NCBI GenBank assembly: GCA_947624455.1
Contig: CANQKL010000013.1
Span: forward strand, 1 to 17,603
Direction of reading: 5' to 3'
Length of the DNA: 17,603 bases
DNA from: an uncultured Clostridia bacterium
Lineage (GTDB): Bacteria > Bacillota > Clostridia > UMGS1883
The notes under the pieces were generated by a model that searched no databases, was not told the DNA's origin, and was given only the letters and a program-made list of their open reading frames with translations. The position numbers were made by a program, and so were the translations under genes. The stretch's first letter is position 1. Each line of letters starts with the position of its first letter. This document shows positions 7,001-14,156 of the stretch, in pieces.

Positions 7001-7631
7001 CGAATTCAGCACCGAAAGCGTCCCCGCCAAGGTCAGCGTTTCCCAGCTCAAGGCTTACGGCGAGGAGGACGCCCTGACGTTGCCCCGGCGGGCGGAGAAG
7101 CTGCGTTCGCCGCTGCTGGCGGAGGCGGGGGAGGAGATCACCGCCGCCAGGCTGGGTACGGCTTACCATGCCGTCATGGAGAATCTGAACTTGGAGGCCC
7201 CCGTGACGGAGCAGATAGATTCCCTTGAACAAAGGGGAATAATTTCGCCCCAGGAGCGTAAACTTATCAGGGACGAGCGGATAACCGCCCTGTTGGAGGG
7301 GCCGCTCGGCCAGCGCATGAGGGCCGCACGGCGGCTTTGGCGGGAGGCCCCGTTCATGATGAACGTCCCCGCCGCCGAGCTGGAGGGCCTGGGGGACTGT
7401 GGCGAGGAGGTCGCGGTCCAGGGCATAATCGACTGCCTGTTCGAGGAGGAGGACGGGGGCCTTGTCCTCGTGGACTACAAGACCGACTCCTACGACGATC
7501 CCCTCCAGGTGGCGCGGCGATACGAAAAGCAGATATATTACTACACAAAAGCAATAAAAATTAAATTTTCCGACAAAAAAATTCAAAAATATCTTTACTT
7601 ATTTCACAAAGGTGATATAATAGAAATGTAG
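4065..7631 (+). CDS. addA: ATP-dependent helicase/nuclease subunit A (AddA)
   Basis: AddA is the helicase-nuclease subunit of the AddAB complex, which resects DNA double-strand ends for RecA-dependent repair. With TTG 4065 as start the protein has 1188 residues, normal for Firmicutes AddA, and opens 'LQLNEQQLAAV', as family members do. GGAGGTGA (4052-4059) sits 5 nt before this TTG; the upstream in-frame GTG 4023 has no ribosome site. UvrD-type motifs follow in order: AGSGKT (24-29), DEAQD (428-432), GDVKQS (453-458), NYRS (488-491), TIHKSKG (806-812) and LLYVALTR (878-885). The RecB-like nuclease domain has His1035, Asp1123 in 'GIIDCLF' and DYKTD (1137-1141), so both activities look intact. 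The last 28 codons become very AT-rich and carry the next promoter. addB, usually adjacent upstream, is absent here. Confidence 0.95.
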   Translation: MQLNEQQLAAVTEPPKNITVSAAAGSGKTQVLGARVLSRISGPEPVDVNRLLIVTFTRSAAAEMRSRIGRSIADALKSEQDPSRRKNLERQLSLLGGADICTIDSFCYRLLKQNFFRVRGLAADFAVDSEAALRDLSGQAMKEAAEMFSAALEESRGGELAPAYQKQAARLRELFPQDELPPMLEGFARLSENYGSAKRANDFLTPARGRSEDYADFVREIKRLLSSVPEPESWLRALESDYDPKIPFDGSRLGDFAAEQGAGTLDDIAEKLEDELKNGGLNAHNAASFKATLENIRAIPRPKTYSQAAAVFSEPFPTGGTVQSKNADPHGSRVMNEAKELWKKIAPYFENSAEDIDLFREKMYPAIKALCGLTRLSLRLEREKMLEKKRLSFSACVTLALELLTDGEGRPSETAMELREYYDEIYVDEAQDIDPRQLAIFEAISNGRLFMVGDVKQSVYGFRHAEPEIFNSRCAPGEGRRLIPMNINYRSGKSVISAVNQVFDRLMTQGVMNIDYSREHRLIRGESWLPEPGRAEMLALVDDEKYSVYKIETEAWAVARRVSELIESKRPVFDKASGEVRPVDYRDILVLFRTNRDGPVFERALADSGIPCYLDGGAGLYSREEIVAVMDALRLVDNPRRDFPLAGTLRGLMFGFGENDLLRIRSVSLKEDFSQVFAVLGDPNDPNFQSYTERLGDGELSARCLRVGELLRKWRLAAAFRPVSQVIEMILNDTGYYASVGALPSGAGRRANLELLMDAASAFEASGSRGLYGFIDYVERQELSGGSSDTEAKTLSDSMNVVRLMTIHKSKGLEAPIVILARCSARTRGGNEAFALSRELGFSADFIDEAAGYRYRSPLTRFIELGSRVKERTEEIRLLYVALTRPRELLICTGYFPNQAAADRAFAPDRPLTRSEAVFSADSYARLLGASVNDGRIWDLRRVPAAQVEAPSASDRLAAAEAFDENVPEAVANLLGFTYEFSTESVPAKVSVSQLKAYGEEDALTLPRRAEKLRSPLLAEAGEEITAARLGTAYHAVMENLNLEAPVTEQIDSLEQRGIISPQERKLIRDERITALLEGPLGQRMRAARRLWREAPFMMNVPAAELEGLGDCGEEVAVQGIIDCLFEEEDGGLVLVDYKTDSYDDPLQVARRYEKQIYYYTKAIKIKFSDKKIQKYLYLFHKGDIIEM
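7594..7621 (+). promoter_or_regulatory. Predicted promoter for the Ser/Asp-rich membrane protein, inside the addA 3' end
   Basis: TTTACT (7594-7599), a 16-nt spacer with an extended TGA, and a perfect TATAAT (7616-7621) lie within the last codons of addA. Transcription would start near 7628, giving a leader of about 75 nt. Confidence 0.6.
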
Positions 7632-7657
7632 GACTCGACCTTCGGCCGCTCAGTCCT
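7630..7657 (+). other. Hairpin at the addA stop codon / 5' end of the next leader
   Basis: AGGACT (7630-7635) pairs with AGTCCT (7652-7657), with a partly paired interior containing a CC-TTCG-GC apical loop (about 7639-7646). No immediate T-run follows. It could end addA transcripts weakly, or cap the 5' end of the mRNA made from the promoter at 7594-7621. Confidence 0.4.
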
Positions 7658-7701
7658 TCGTCCAGTTATATTTTGCTTTTGACAGAAAGGGGTACATAAT
7701 A

Positions 7702-8418
7702 ATGGCCAATAAACGAAGAAAGAGAAAAAAGAACCGGGGACTGGTGGCCATGCTGGTGGTGCTTGGGGCTATCCTTGTTTTTGTCCTGGCCTTTATCATA
7801 TCGTTCCTGGTGTTCTCCAACGGGGAAACTAAGACCGTTGACGAATCTGACGGTTTGCCCGATATTGACGACGCTTTCACTATGCCGGACTCCGCCGCCT
7901 CTAACGGCGAGGTGGGCGACGAGCTTTACGGCGTGGAGGGGGACGATCTTGTTTCCGCTGGCGGCGCGAGTGAGGGTAAAACTTCCTCCGGCTCCTCCGG
8001 CTCATCCAGCTCTAAGAACAGCTCCAGCCGCGACGACGACGATGACGACGACCGGAGCGGCTCCAGCTCCCGCGGCTCCAGCTCCAGCTCTAAATCCAAC
8101 GACGACGATGAGGATAAGCCCTCCAGAAGCGGCGGCTCTGACAGCGACGAGGACGGCAAGTCCGACGATAAATCCGACAGTAAGTCCAGTGACGAATCCG
8201 ACAGCAAATCCGACGATAAGTCCGACGACAAGTCCGACGATAAGTCCGACGATAAATCTAACGACAAGTCCGACAGTAAATCCGACGGCGGTTCCGACGG
8301 CGGCTCCGGCGGCGACAGGTCAGACAGCGGCTCCGGCTCCTCCGGCGAGGATTCCTCCTCCGGCGGCGGAGATTCCTCCGGCGAGGGCGAAGCTCAGCTC
8401 AGCGACGACGGATTTTGA
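7702..8418 (+). CDS. Single-pass membrane protein with Ser/Asp-rich repeat exterior, unknown function
   Basis: I do not recognise a family. The 238 residues start with a very basic segment (MANKRRKRKKNRG), then one hydrophobic span at about residues 14-38, then an acidic linker, and from about residue 90 an almost pure Ser, Asp, Gly and Lys tail. By the positive-inside rule the N-terminus is cytoplasmic and the tail lies outside. Residues about 152-196 are a tetrapeptide repeat of the DDKS type encoded by a 12-nt tandem unit. No enzyme motif, no LPXTG and no signal peptidase site is evident, so the span itself is the likely anchor. ATG 7702 has AGAAAGGGG at 7684-7692. The tail resembles in composition the SD stalks of staphylococcal adhesins, but without an adhesin head. 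It precedes a large exported protein and may function at the same surface; that link is inference. Confidence 0.75.
   Translation: MANKRRKRKKNRGLVAMLVVLGAILVFVLAFIISFLVFSNGETKTVDESDGLPDIDDAFTMPDSAASNGEVGDELYGVEGDDLVSAGGASEGKTSSGSSGSSSSKNSSSRDDDDDDDRSGSSSRGSSSSSKSNDDDEDKPSRSGGSDSDEDGKSDDKSDSKSSDESDSKSDDKSDDKSDDKSDDKSNDKSDSKSDGGSDGGSGGDRSDSGSGSSGEDSSSGGGDSSGEGEAQLSDDGF
8158..8290 (+). repeat. 12-nt tandem repeats encoding DDKS-type tetrapeptides
   Basis: About eleven units related to TCCGACGATAAG follow each other, with silent changes (GAT/GAC, AAG/AAA) and a few substitutions (AGT, AAC, GAA). The most regular run is about 8200-8280. Because units are multiples of three, length changes would keep the reading frame. 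Confidence 0.8.
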
Positions 8419-8501
8419 TAATTTGCCGTATTTAACACTTAAATGGACAAATTGCACAAAAAATACATTTAAAATTTATGGGTTTTGACGAGCGAAAACT
8501 G

Positions 8502-8531
8502 CTGTACTTTTGGGAGCAAATATGGTATAGT
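8502..8531 (+). promoter_or_regulatory. Possible promoter of the large exported protein gene
   Basis: TATAGT (8526-8531) with an extended TGG is a good -10 element. The -35 match 17-18 nt upstream (TGTACT/CTGTAC near 8502-8508) is weak. Transcription would start near 8538, about 70 nt before the ATG. The surrounding spacer 8419-8610 is AT-rich and shows no other feature and no clear terminator for the preceding gene. Confidence 0.4.
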
Positions 8532-8610
8532 ATATATGTATAATAACGTGAGGGGAAACTCTCTGAAAATTGTGCGAAATGTATCATTCATTAACAAGGA
8601 GGAGTTTTTA

Positions 8611-11600
8611 ATGAAAATCCGCAAAATCCTGGCGCTTTTGGTGGCACTTTCCATGGTTGCGGTCGTCATACCGGGCTTTGGGATCACGGCTTCCGCCGCC
8701 ATCAAAAAGAATCAGGGAATTGTTACGACTGACGGCGACGCCTATGTCAGCAGCAGCGACGATTACGTTGTTGACGGCTCGTTTGAGACGGACGCGTGGG
8801 AGGACGCTCTTACCACGGGTGCTTTTGTCGATGTTTCCGGCGGTAAACCCGGTCGTGCGAACGTCATCAAGATGAACAGCGATAAGACCGTTAACGAGAG
8901 GTTTGGCCCCGCTTTCGTCCTTGTTGAGGGCCGCAACGGCGGCAAGGCCATTTCTCCCGCCGTTGACAATATCGGCAGCAGCGACCTTCTGCCCAAATAC
9001 ACTAACGACGCTAACGGACCTTCGTCCATCAAGCAGTATTACAAGGGCTCGGGCGGCCGTCAGACCTTTTATGTGAGCTTCTGGGCCAAGGCCACCGATC
9101 AGGCCGCCAGCGGCAAGACCATATTCAGCTACTACATTGACAGTATCGCGGAGCAGGCCGCCATCGGCTCTCCCGTTTCCGTCACGATCGGCGACGAGTG
9201 GACCCATATCGACGCCGTGGCCGAGGTTGTCGGCAGCAATTATCTCATCGTCAACATTTTCAACATGACTGCCGGTGAGATAGCCATTGACGATGTGGAG
9301 GTCTGCACCGTCAGCCGCAGCAGCGACGCTAACGATTTCTCCAGCGCCCGCAGCCAGTGGAGGACCGTGTTCCCCTATGTCAGCGGCCAGACTCTGTCCA
9401 ACGACATAAACCTTCCCCGCTCCTGCGGCAAGGCGACTGTTTCCTGGTCCAGCTCCGACGAGAATCTTCTCAGCTCCTCTACCGGCAAGATTGCGCTGAT
9501 CAGGGACGACGCTCCCGTGACCCTTTACGCCACCCTTACCGTTAAGAGCTTCACCTATACATATGAATACAATTTCACTGTCGCCGGTTACGCCAACCGC
9601 ATCATGAACATCCTTGACGACGGCGGACTTGTGGAAAAATATCCCGACCCCAAGCAGAATATAGAGCTGCCCCAGACCCTTGAGAGCTTCGACGGCAGCG
9701 TTATCACCTGGCAGAGCAGCGATCCCGATGTGATCGACCCCGCGACCGGCGAGTACAACGCTCCCGACAGCGTCAAATCAGTGACGCTTACCGCCACCGT
9801 GGCCTATAAGGGCGAGAGCTACGGCCCCAAGGAATATACCGTTTACGTGGGACTGGGCATCAAACACTCCCTTATCCCCAACGGCGCCTTTGAGGTGAGC
9901 GAAAATAACCAGGTTCTGGACTGGACCGTGGGCGATCTGTCTACCATGAACGTAGGCCCCGACGGCACCTTTGACCTTATGACCGACGACACCGGCAACC
10001 ACTATATCCTTTCCAAAAACCACAAGGGCGGCGGAGACCCCAGCTCTATCAGAAACTATGTGGAGCTGGAACCCGGCAAGTTCTATAACTTCTCCTTCAA
10101 GCTGTGGTATAACGGCGAGGCCAGTTGCCAGGAGTGCTATACGGCGGCTGTGCTGGTGCCTAACAACACCACCACCATCGACGACTCCGGCAACGGCGAC
10201 GTGGCTCCTACCTCCACTTACGGCGGCTTCCCCTTCCCCAAGAACAGTTGGAACGGCAGGTACTCCAAGGAACAAGGGTGGCAGACCGTTAACGTGGGCC
10301 TGCTCCGCCCCGACGAGAAGTACCATACCCTGCTCATCGATTCCAGATGGCTCAACAAGACTGACGGCGGTCTTTCCGACGGCCGCTGGGCTTTCGATGA
10401 TTTCATCCTTGAGGAGATCGTCAGCGACTTCACCGCCGACGTTACCATCAACTATTTGGATGAGGACGGCGAGCCTATAAAGAGTCCCAGAGTGGCCAGG
10501 GATCAGTACGGAAATATCGAGTACTTCGCCGAGGACAGCGATAAGAGCGATTTCAGCGTTGGCAGGGTATCTTACAGATACGATCCCTCCCGCAGCACCG
10601 ACCACGTTCTGGTCACCGAGGACGAGGAGACAAACGTTATCAATCTGTACTTCCAGCAGCTCATTCCCTCCGAAGTTACTATCGAGTTTATAGACAGAGC
10701 CACCGGCGACGAACTCAAGACTCCTGTCACCGTTAAGAGAGACAGCTATGTTGGCTTCTCCTACACCGCTCCCAACGATTACAAGGCGGCTATTGAGCGT
10801 TACGGCGTACAGTATGAGTACGATCCCAGCTCTAACGATACCATCATTGTGGACGAGGATCCCGACAACAATATAATCACCCTCTACTTCTATGAATCCA
10901 GCAACCTGATCATGAACGGCGATTTCAACAACGGCACAGTAAATTGGATTAACCGTATCGGCACTCAGGTTACCGGCGGCACCATTGACTATGACGATGA
11001 AATCGGGGCCAACGCGTTCACCACCGATACCGGCGGCAGAACCGCCTCGACCAGCATAGGCACCGCTTGGAACGTGGTTTCGGGCAGACAGTATCACCTG
11101 TCCTTCTATGTGGGCGGTAACAAGCCCAGCGATACCAACTACCAGTACAACAAGATCTCCAACGGCTATGTGAACAACGGCGGCGTTCGCGAAATATCCG
11201 GCGATATTCTCATGGAATATGGCGAACTCATGGAAAACGGCAAGTGGAACCATATGGAACTGGATTTCACCGCCACCACTAATGTCGTTTACTTCCAGAG
11301 CAGTTGGTGTACGGGGATTAAATTCGCCAAGTTTGAGCTTACCGAAGTGGACGAGAGCGACCTGGGCAGCGTACAGATCAATTTCCAGGATCAGGACGGC
11401 GAGGAGATACAGGATCCCGTAACAGTTGATGATCTTGTGGGCGGCAGCACCTATAACGTACCCGCTCAGTACCTAAAGGACATCCAGAAGGGCAATATTC
11501 TTTACAAGTACAGGGATGACAATGTAACGAGCGCCGTTGTGGCCGCTGGCGAAACTGTGGAAATTACTTTGAAATTTGACAAGGTGACCACCGCCGACGT

Positions 11601-13386
11601 GGTGCTCAGCTTTGTTGACAAGGCCACCCAGACTACAATCAAGGGCGACGTTACTCTTCAGGGCGAGATTGGCCAGTTGTTCAATATCCCCTCTGAGTAT
11701 AAGCAGATGATACCCTACGGCGGTAAGAACTACTCTTACGAGAGCTGCGACCCCGTGGCCCTCACCGTAGGCAATGAAAACAATAAGATAACCCTTTATT
11801 TCAAAGAGGTTTCCAACATTATTGAGAACGGTAACTTCGAGACTGAGCTTGAGGGCGACAATATTCCCCAGTGGGGTACTGGCGCTGGCAACGAGACCGA
11901 TGTAGCTCAGATGACCACCGCTCACTTCGACTATGTGACCGACTCCGACCAGGAGGGCAACCACTACATCCAGTCCAAGAAAAGTGATGGACTCTCCTCG
12001 ACCGGTTCTCTCAAGAGATACGTTAAGCTCACTCCCGGCAAGCAGTACGCCTTCTCCTTCCGCGTAAAGCGCGCCTCCGGCGATAAGGCTACCGAGGCTT
12101 GGATAGAGGCTCCTCTCGTAAAGGACGACCTTGCCGAGATCAGAGAAAACAACACCGACCATAATACTATCGTTTCCCTGCGTGAAACTTATGGCTCTCT
12201 TATTCCCGAAAAGGTTGAAAACGGCGGAGCTGACATGACCCAGTTCCTTATCGGCCCCGGAGACGGCTGGGTAACGGTTGAAAGGACTCTCAAGCCCGAC
12301 GAAACCTATAACACCCTGCTCATAGGCGCTAAGTGGCTGGACGATAAATGGTGCTTCGACGATTTCACCCTTGTGGAGATCGGCGACGTGGAGTACGGCA
12401 ACGTGGTTCTCCACTATGTTGATGGCGAGGGCAATACCATTAAGACCGACGACATTATCGAGAGCGTGCCTTCCGGCGCGTACACCGTTCCCAGCAGCTA
12501 TACGACCGATATTGACAATGAGGGCGTGCTTTACAAGTTCAACGCCGGTAAGACCAACCTTAAAACTGAGGTCGTAGCGGGCGACAACGTCGAGGTTACA
12601 CTTTACTATGACGTAGCTCCCTCTACAATCACCATTTCCGGCGATAAGGCCACCGTTAAGGCAAACGCCGCTGTAAACGGCCTCGTGGTCGTAACTCAGT
12701 TTGACGGCGACGGCAAGCTGGTAGATGTCAAGACTACTCCCGTTCAGGTCGAGGCCGGCGCGACCGGCGATGTGAACATCGTATTCAACACCGAAGCTGG
12801 CGCCGTAAAGGTAAAGGCTTTCGTGATCGATTCCCTGACCAGCCTCAAGCCCCTTGCCAACGTGGCCACGGGCGTTACTCCCGACGCGCCGCTGACGGGC
12901 GTGGTGTGGCAGAGCGATGACGCGCTCCATGAAGTGACCGCGGCCAGCGGAAATGTTCGTTACACCTATGATTTTGTGGATAACGGCTGCGTCGACGCCG
13001 CCATAATCCTTGGCGATGCCGCCAAAGTCAAAACTGTCGGTGGTGACGGAAAATACAACTTCTACGGCAACGGCTCCATCGAGCTATTGTTCGGCAAAGG
13101 TGAGATGTTCTACCGCACCTCTGACGCGGCAGGCGGAAAAACGAAGCTGTGCGATTACACCGTTGGTGAGAAGATCCATGTTGAGATCGTGGCTAACATT
13201 GTCGATAAGACCTACACGATCACTGTGACTACCGCCGCCGGTGAGACAAGTAAGGATAGCGTAGCTTTCCGTGTCGATATTGACACCGTGGACATTCTTG
13301 CTCTCGTTGAGAATAGCGGTGACGGCACATTTGGAGATAAGGCTCCGTTTGAGGTATATGACTTTAACGTAGAGCCTCTTGATTAA
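8611..13386 (+). CDS. Large secreted multi-domain protein: aBig, CBM-like and MucBP-like modules
   Basis: This is a 1591-residue exported protein. ATG 8611 follows AAGGAGG (8596-8602) and opens a classical signal peptide (KIRK, hydrophobic core, TASAA, cleavage near residue 29/30). Approximate modules: CBM4/9-like β-sandwich 51-235 ('VVDGSFE'); two atrophied bacterial Ig-like domains 247-325 and 328-413 ('VSWSSSDENLL', 'ITWQSSDPDVI'); CBM-like 419-606 ('LIPNGAFE'); MucBP-like 607-685 and 686-762 ('VTINYLDEDGEPI'); CBM-like 764-915 ('LIMNGDFNN'); MucBP-like 918-990 and 994-1066; CBM-like 1068-1257 ('IIENGNFE'); MucBP-like 1261-1336; an FN3-like segment 1337-1418; and a lectin-like C-terminus about 1427-1591. 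No catalytic motif, LPXTG or SLH domain is seen. Binding of glycans or mucin is the likely role, by family analogy only. It has its own terminator. Confidence 0.82.
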   Translation: MKIRKILALLVALSMVAVVIPGFGITASAAIKKNQGIVTTDGDAYVSSSDDYVVDGSFETDAWEDALTTGAFVDVSGGKPGRANVIKMNSDKTVNERFGPAFVLVEGRNGGKAISPAVDNIGSSDLLPKYTNDANGPSSIKQYYKGSGGRQTFYVSFWAKATDQAASGKTIFSYYIDSIAEQAAIGSPVSVTIGDEWTHIDAVAEVVGSNYLIVNIFNMTAGEIAIDDVEVCTVSRSSDANDFSSARSQWRTVFPYVSGQTLSNDINLPRSCGKATVSWSSSDENLLSSSTGKIALIRDDAPVTLYATLTVKSFTYTYEYNFTVAGYANRIMNILDDGGLVEKYPDPKQNIELPQTLESFDGSVITWQSSDPDVIDPATGEYNAPDSVKSVTLTATVAYKGESYGPKEYTVYVGLGIKHSLIPNGAFEVSENNQVLDWTVGDLSTMNVGPDGTFDLMTDDTGNHYILSKNHKGGGDPSSIRNYVELEPGKFYNFSFKLWYNGEASCQECYTAAVLVPNNTTTIDDSGNGDVAPTSTYGGFPFPKNSWNGRYSKEQGWQTVNVGLLRPDEKYHTLLIDSRWLNKTDGGLSDGRWAFDDFILEEIVSDFTADVTINYLDEDGEPIKSPRVARDQYGNIEYFAEDSDKSDFSVGRVSYRYDPSRSTDHVLVTEDEETNVINLYFQQLIPSEVTIEFIDRATGDELKTPVTVKRDSYVGFSYTAPNDYKAAIERYGVQYEYDPSSNDTIIVDEDPDNNIITLYFYESSNLIMNGDFNNGTVNWINRIGTQVTGGTIDYDDEIGANAFTTDTGGRTASTSIGTAWNVVSGRQYHLSFYVGGNKPSDTNYQYNKISNGYVNNGGVREISGDILMEYGELMENGKWNHMELDFTATTNVVYFQSSWCTGIKFAKFELTEVDESDLGSVQINFQDQDGEEIQDPVTVDDLVGGSTYNVPAQYLKDIQKGNILYKYRDDNVTSAVVAAGETVEITLKFDKVTTADVVLSFVDKATQTTIKGDVTLQGEIGQLFNIPSEYKQMIPYGGKNYSYESCDPVALTVGNENNKITLYFKEVSNIIENGNFETELEGDNIPQWGTGAGNETDVAQMTTAHFDYVTDSDQEGNHYIQSKKSDGLSSTGSLKRYVKLTPGKQYAFSFRVKRASGDKATEAWIEAPLVKDDLAEIRENNTDHNTIVSLRETYGSLIPEKVENGGADMTQFLIGPGDGWVTVERTLKPDETYNTLLIGAKWLDDKWCFDDFTLVEIGDVEYGNVVLHYVDGEGNTIKTDDIIESVPSGAYTVPSSYTTDIDNEGVLYKFNAGKTNLKTEVVAGDNVEVTLYYDVAPSTITISGDKATVKANAAVNGLVVVTQFDGDGKLVDVKTTPVQVEAGATGDVNIVFNTEAGAVKVKAFVIDSLTSLKPLANVATGVTPDAPLTGVVWQSDDALHEVTAASGNVRYTYDFVDNGCVDAAIILGDAAKVKTVGGDGKYNFYGNGSIELLFGKGEMFYRTSDAAGGKTKLCDYTVGEKIHVEIVANIVDKTYTITVTTAAGETSKDSVAFRVDIDTVDILALVENSGDGTFGDKAPFEVYDFNVEPLD

Positions 13387-13418
13387 AATAGCGCAAACAG
13401 ACAAATAAATACAACCTA

Positions 13419-13448
13419 AAAGGCCTTCCTCATATGAGGAGGGCCTTT
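13419..13448 (+). terminator. Intrinsic terminator after the large secreted protein
   Basis: AAAGGCCTTCCTCAT (13419-13433) and ATGAGGAGGGCCTTT (13434-13448) are complementary over their whole length with one G-U pair; the centre forms the loop. It begins 32 nt after the stop codon. The T-run is short (CCTTTG), and the A-rich left flank would let it work in both directions. Confidence 0.8.
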
Positions 13449-13584
13449 GTCTGTCGGGGGCATCGCGCGTCCGCATACACAGGTTTATGGAACGGTTGTG
13501 CGGTTGTAAATATATTTGAAATATTAAATTTAACCCAAAATTATATTTGACATAATATTTACTATTGCAGCCGTAAACGGAATA

Positions 13585-13615
13585 TTGCGGACGGCCAATG
13601 GCCGCCCCTACGGAG
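13585..13615 (-). repeat. Dispersed palindromic element, copy 2 (inverted relative to copy 1)
   Basis: Read on the minus strand this is CTCCGTAGGGG, arm CGGCC, loop ATT, arm GGCCG, then TCCGCAA. The 11-nt flank and loop are identical to copy 1 at 3751-3782, while the arms differ in a compensatory way (AGCGC/GCGCT there). Confidence 0.6.
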
Positions 13616-13671
13616 GAAATGGAACGTAAATGTAACATTTACATAGTGAAAACGCCCAACCCCAGGGGATT

Positions 13672-13699
13672 TTTAAGGGGAACCGCAGTTCCCCTTAAA
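13672..13699 (+). repeat. Perfect inverted repeat, 12-bp arms
   Basis: TTTAAGGGGAAC (13672-13683) and GTTCCCCTTAAA (13688-13699) are exact complements around the loop CGCA. It is followed by a C/G-rich stretch (CCCTGAGGGGTCCGGGGGC) and is one unit in the hairpin cluster. Confidence 0.75.
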
Positions 13700-13849
13700 C
13701 GCCCTGAGGGGTCCGGGGGCAATGGCTGCGTCGTCGCAAGCTCGGTATCGCTTGTTTCGATTTGGAAAATCGAAACGTGGCTCACCTCGCTGCTCCTCCT
13801 TTTCCCCACAAAATCGGCTTCGCCGTTTTGCGGGGCACCCCCGCTTTTG

Positions 13850-13872
13850 GTACTTTTGCCGCGCAAAAGTAC
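13850..13872 (+). repeat. Perfect inverted repeat, 10-bp arms
   Basis: GTACTTTTGC (13850-13859) and GCAAAAGTAC (13863-13872) are exact complements around CGC. Short palindromes with a GTACTTTT...AAAAGTAC core are a common form of intergenic repeat in many bacteria; membership of a particular family is not established here. Confidence 0.7.
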
Positions 13873-13983
13873 ACAGAAATAAAAGTTATTGCGACAAACA
13901 ACGCCGAAGTCGTTTACAGACTACTGACAAACCCTATGGACTATGGGGAAAGCTCGAAAGGGAACTCCCTTTCGATAAAAAAC

Positions 13984-14016
13984 ATAAAATCTCGGGGCGT
14001 GTACCCGAGATTTTAT
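13984..14016 (+). repeat. Perfect inverted repeat, 13-bp arms
   Basis: ATAAAATCTCGGG (13984-13996) and CCCGAGATTTTAT (14004-14016) are exact complements with the loop GCGTGTA. A TATAAT follows at 14019-14024 but without a -35 box at a suitable distance, so I do not call a promoter. The right arm's TTTTAT end could let this act as a terminator. Confidence 0.75.
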
Positions 14017-14031
14017 ACTATAATCGGGGTA

Positions 14032-14067
14032 GAAATATTGGTTTTGTCATGGCAAAACCAATATTTC
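14032..14067 (+). repeat. Perfect inverted repeat, 15-bp arms
   Basis: GAAATATTGGTTTTG (14032-14046) and CAAAACCAATATTTC (14053-14067) are exact complements around TCATGG. This is the longest perfect stem in the window and starts only 16 nt after the preceding one ends. Confidence 0.75.
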
Positions 14068-14099
14068 GTAAGCGAAAGCGCCCGATGCGGAAGGGGCAG

Positions 14100-14156
14100 T
14101 CGCTGGGGAAACCGTTTGGGTTGCCCCAGCGAGAGCGCTGACTTTGTCAACGCTCT
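14100..14156 (+). repeat. Two adjoining stem-loops
   Basis: The first pairs TCGCTGGGG (14100-14108) with CCCCAGCGA (14124-14132), with inner AACC/GGTT pairing. The second pairs AGAGCG (14132-14137) with CGCTCT (14151-14156), with inner TGAC/GTCA around TTT. A third small hairpin (AACGCC-GAA-GGCGTT, 14159-14173) follows. Confidence 0.65.

Noticed and set aside
5829..7586. Long open frame of 585 codons antisense to addA
   Set aside because: It mirrors GC-rich addA codons; the translation is a low-complexity Gly/Val/His/Leu shadow with no family, while addA motifs are intact on the other strand.
8158..8290. CRISPR-like array
   Set aside because: The regular 12-nt units have no spacers and are in frame inside a coding sequence; this is a coding tandem repeat.
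8485..8610. Upstream extension of the large secreted protein to TTG 8485
   Set aside because: It would put 42 residues before a classical signal peptide and include the promoter region; ATG 8611 has AAGGAGG at good spacing.
9778..11253. Antisense frames within the large secreted protein (also 11473-12930)
   Set aside because: Same shadow effect of codon bias; no ribosome site or domain, and the sense strand has a signal peptide and recognisable modules.
13511..13575. Promoter using TTGACA 13547-13552
   Set aside because: A good -35 hexamer, but the region 16-18 nt downstream is GC-containing (GCAGCCGTA) with no -10 match.
14002..14030. Promoter at TATAAT 14019-14024
   Set aside because: No -35 element at 16-19 nt, and the box overlaps the edge of a long palindrome.
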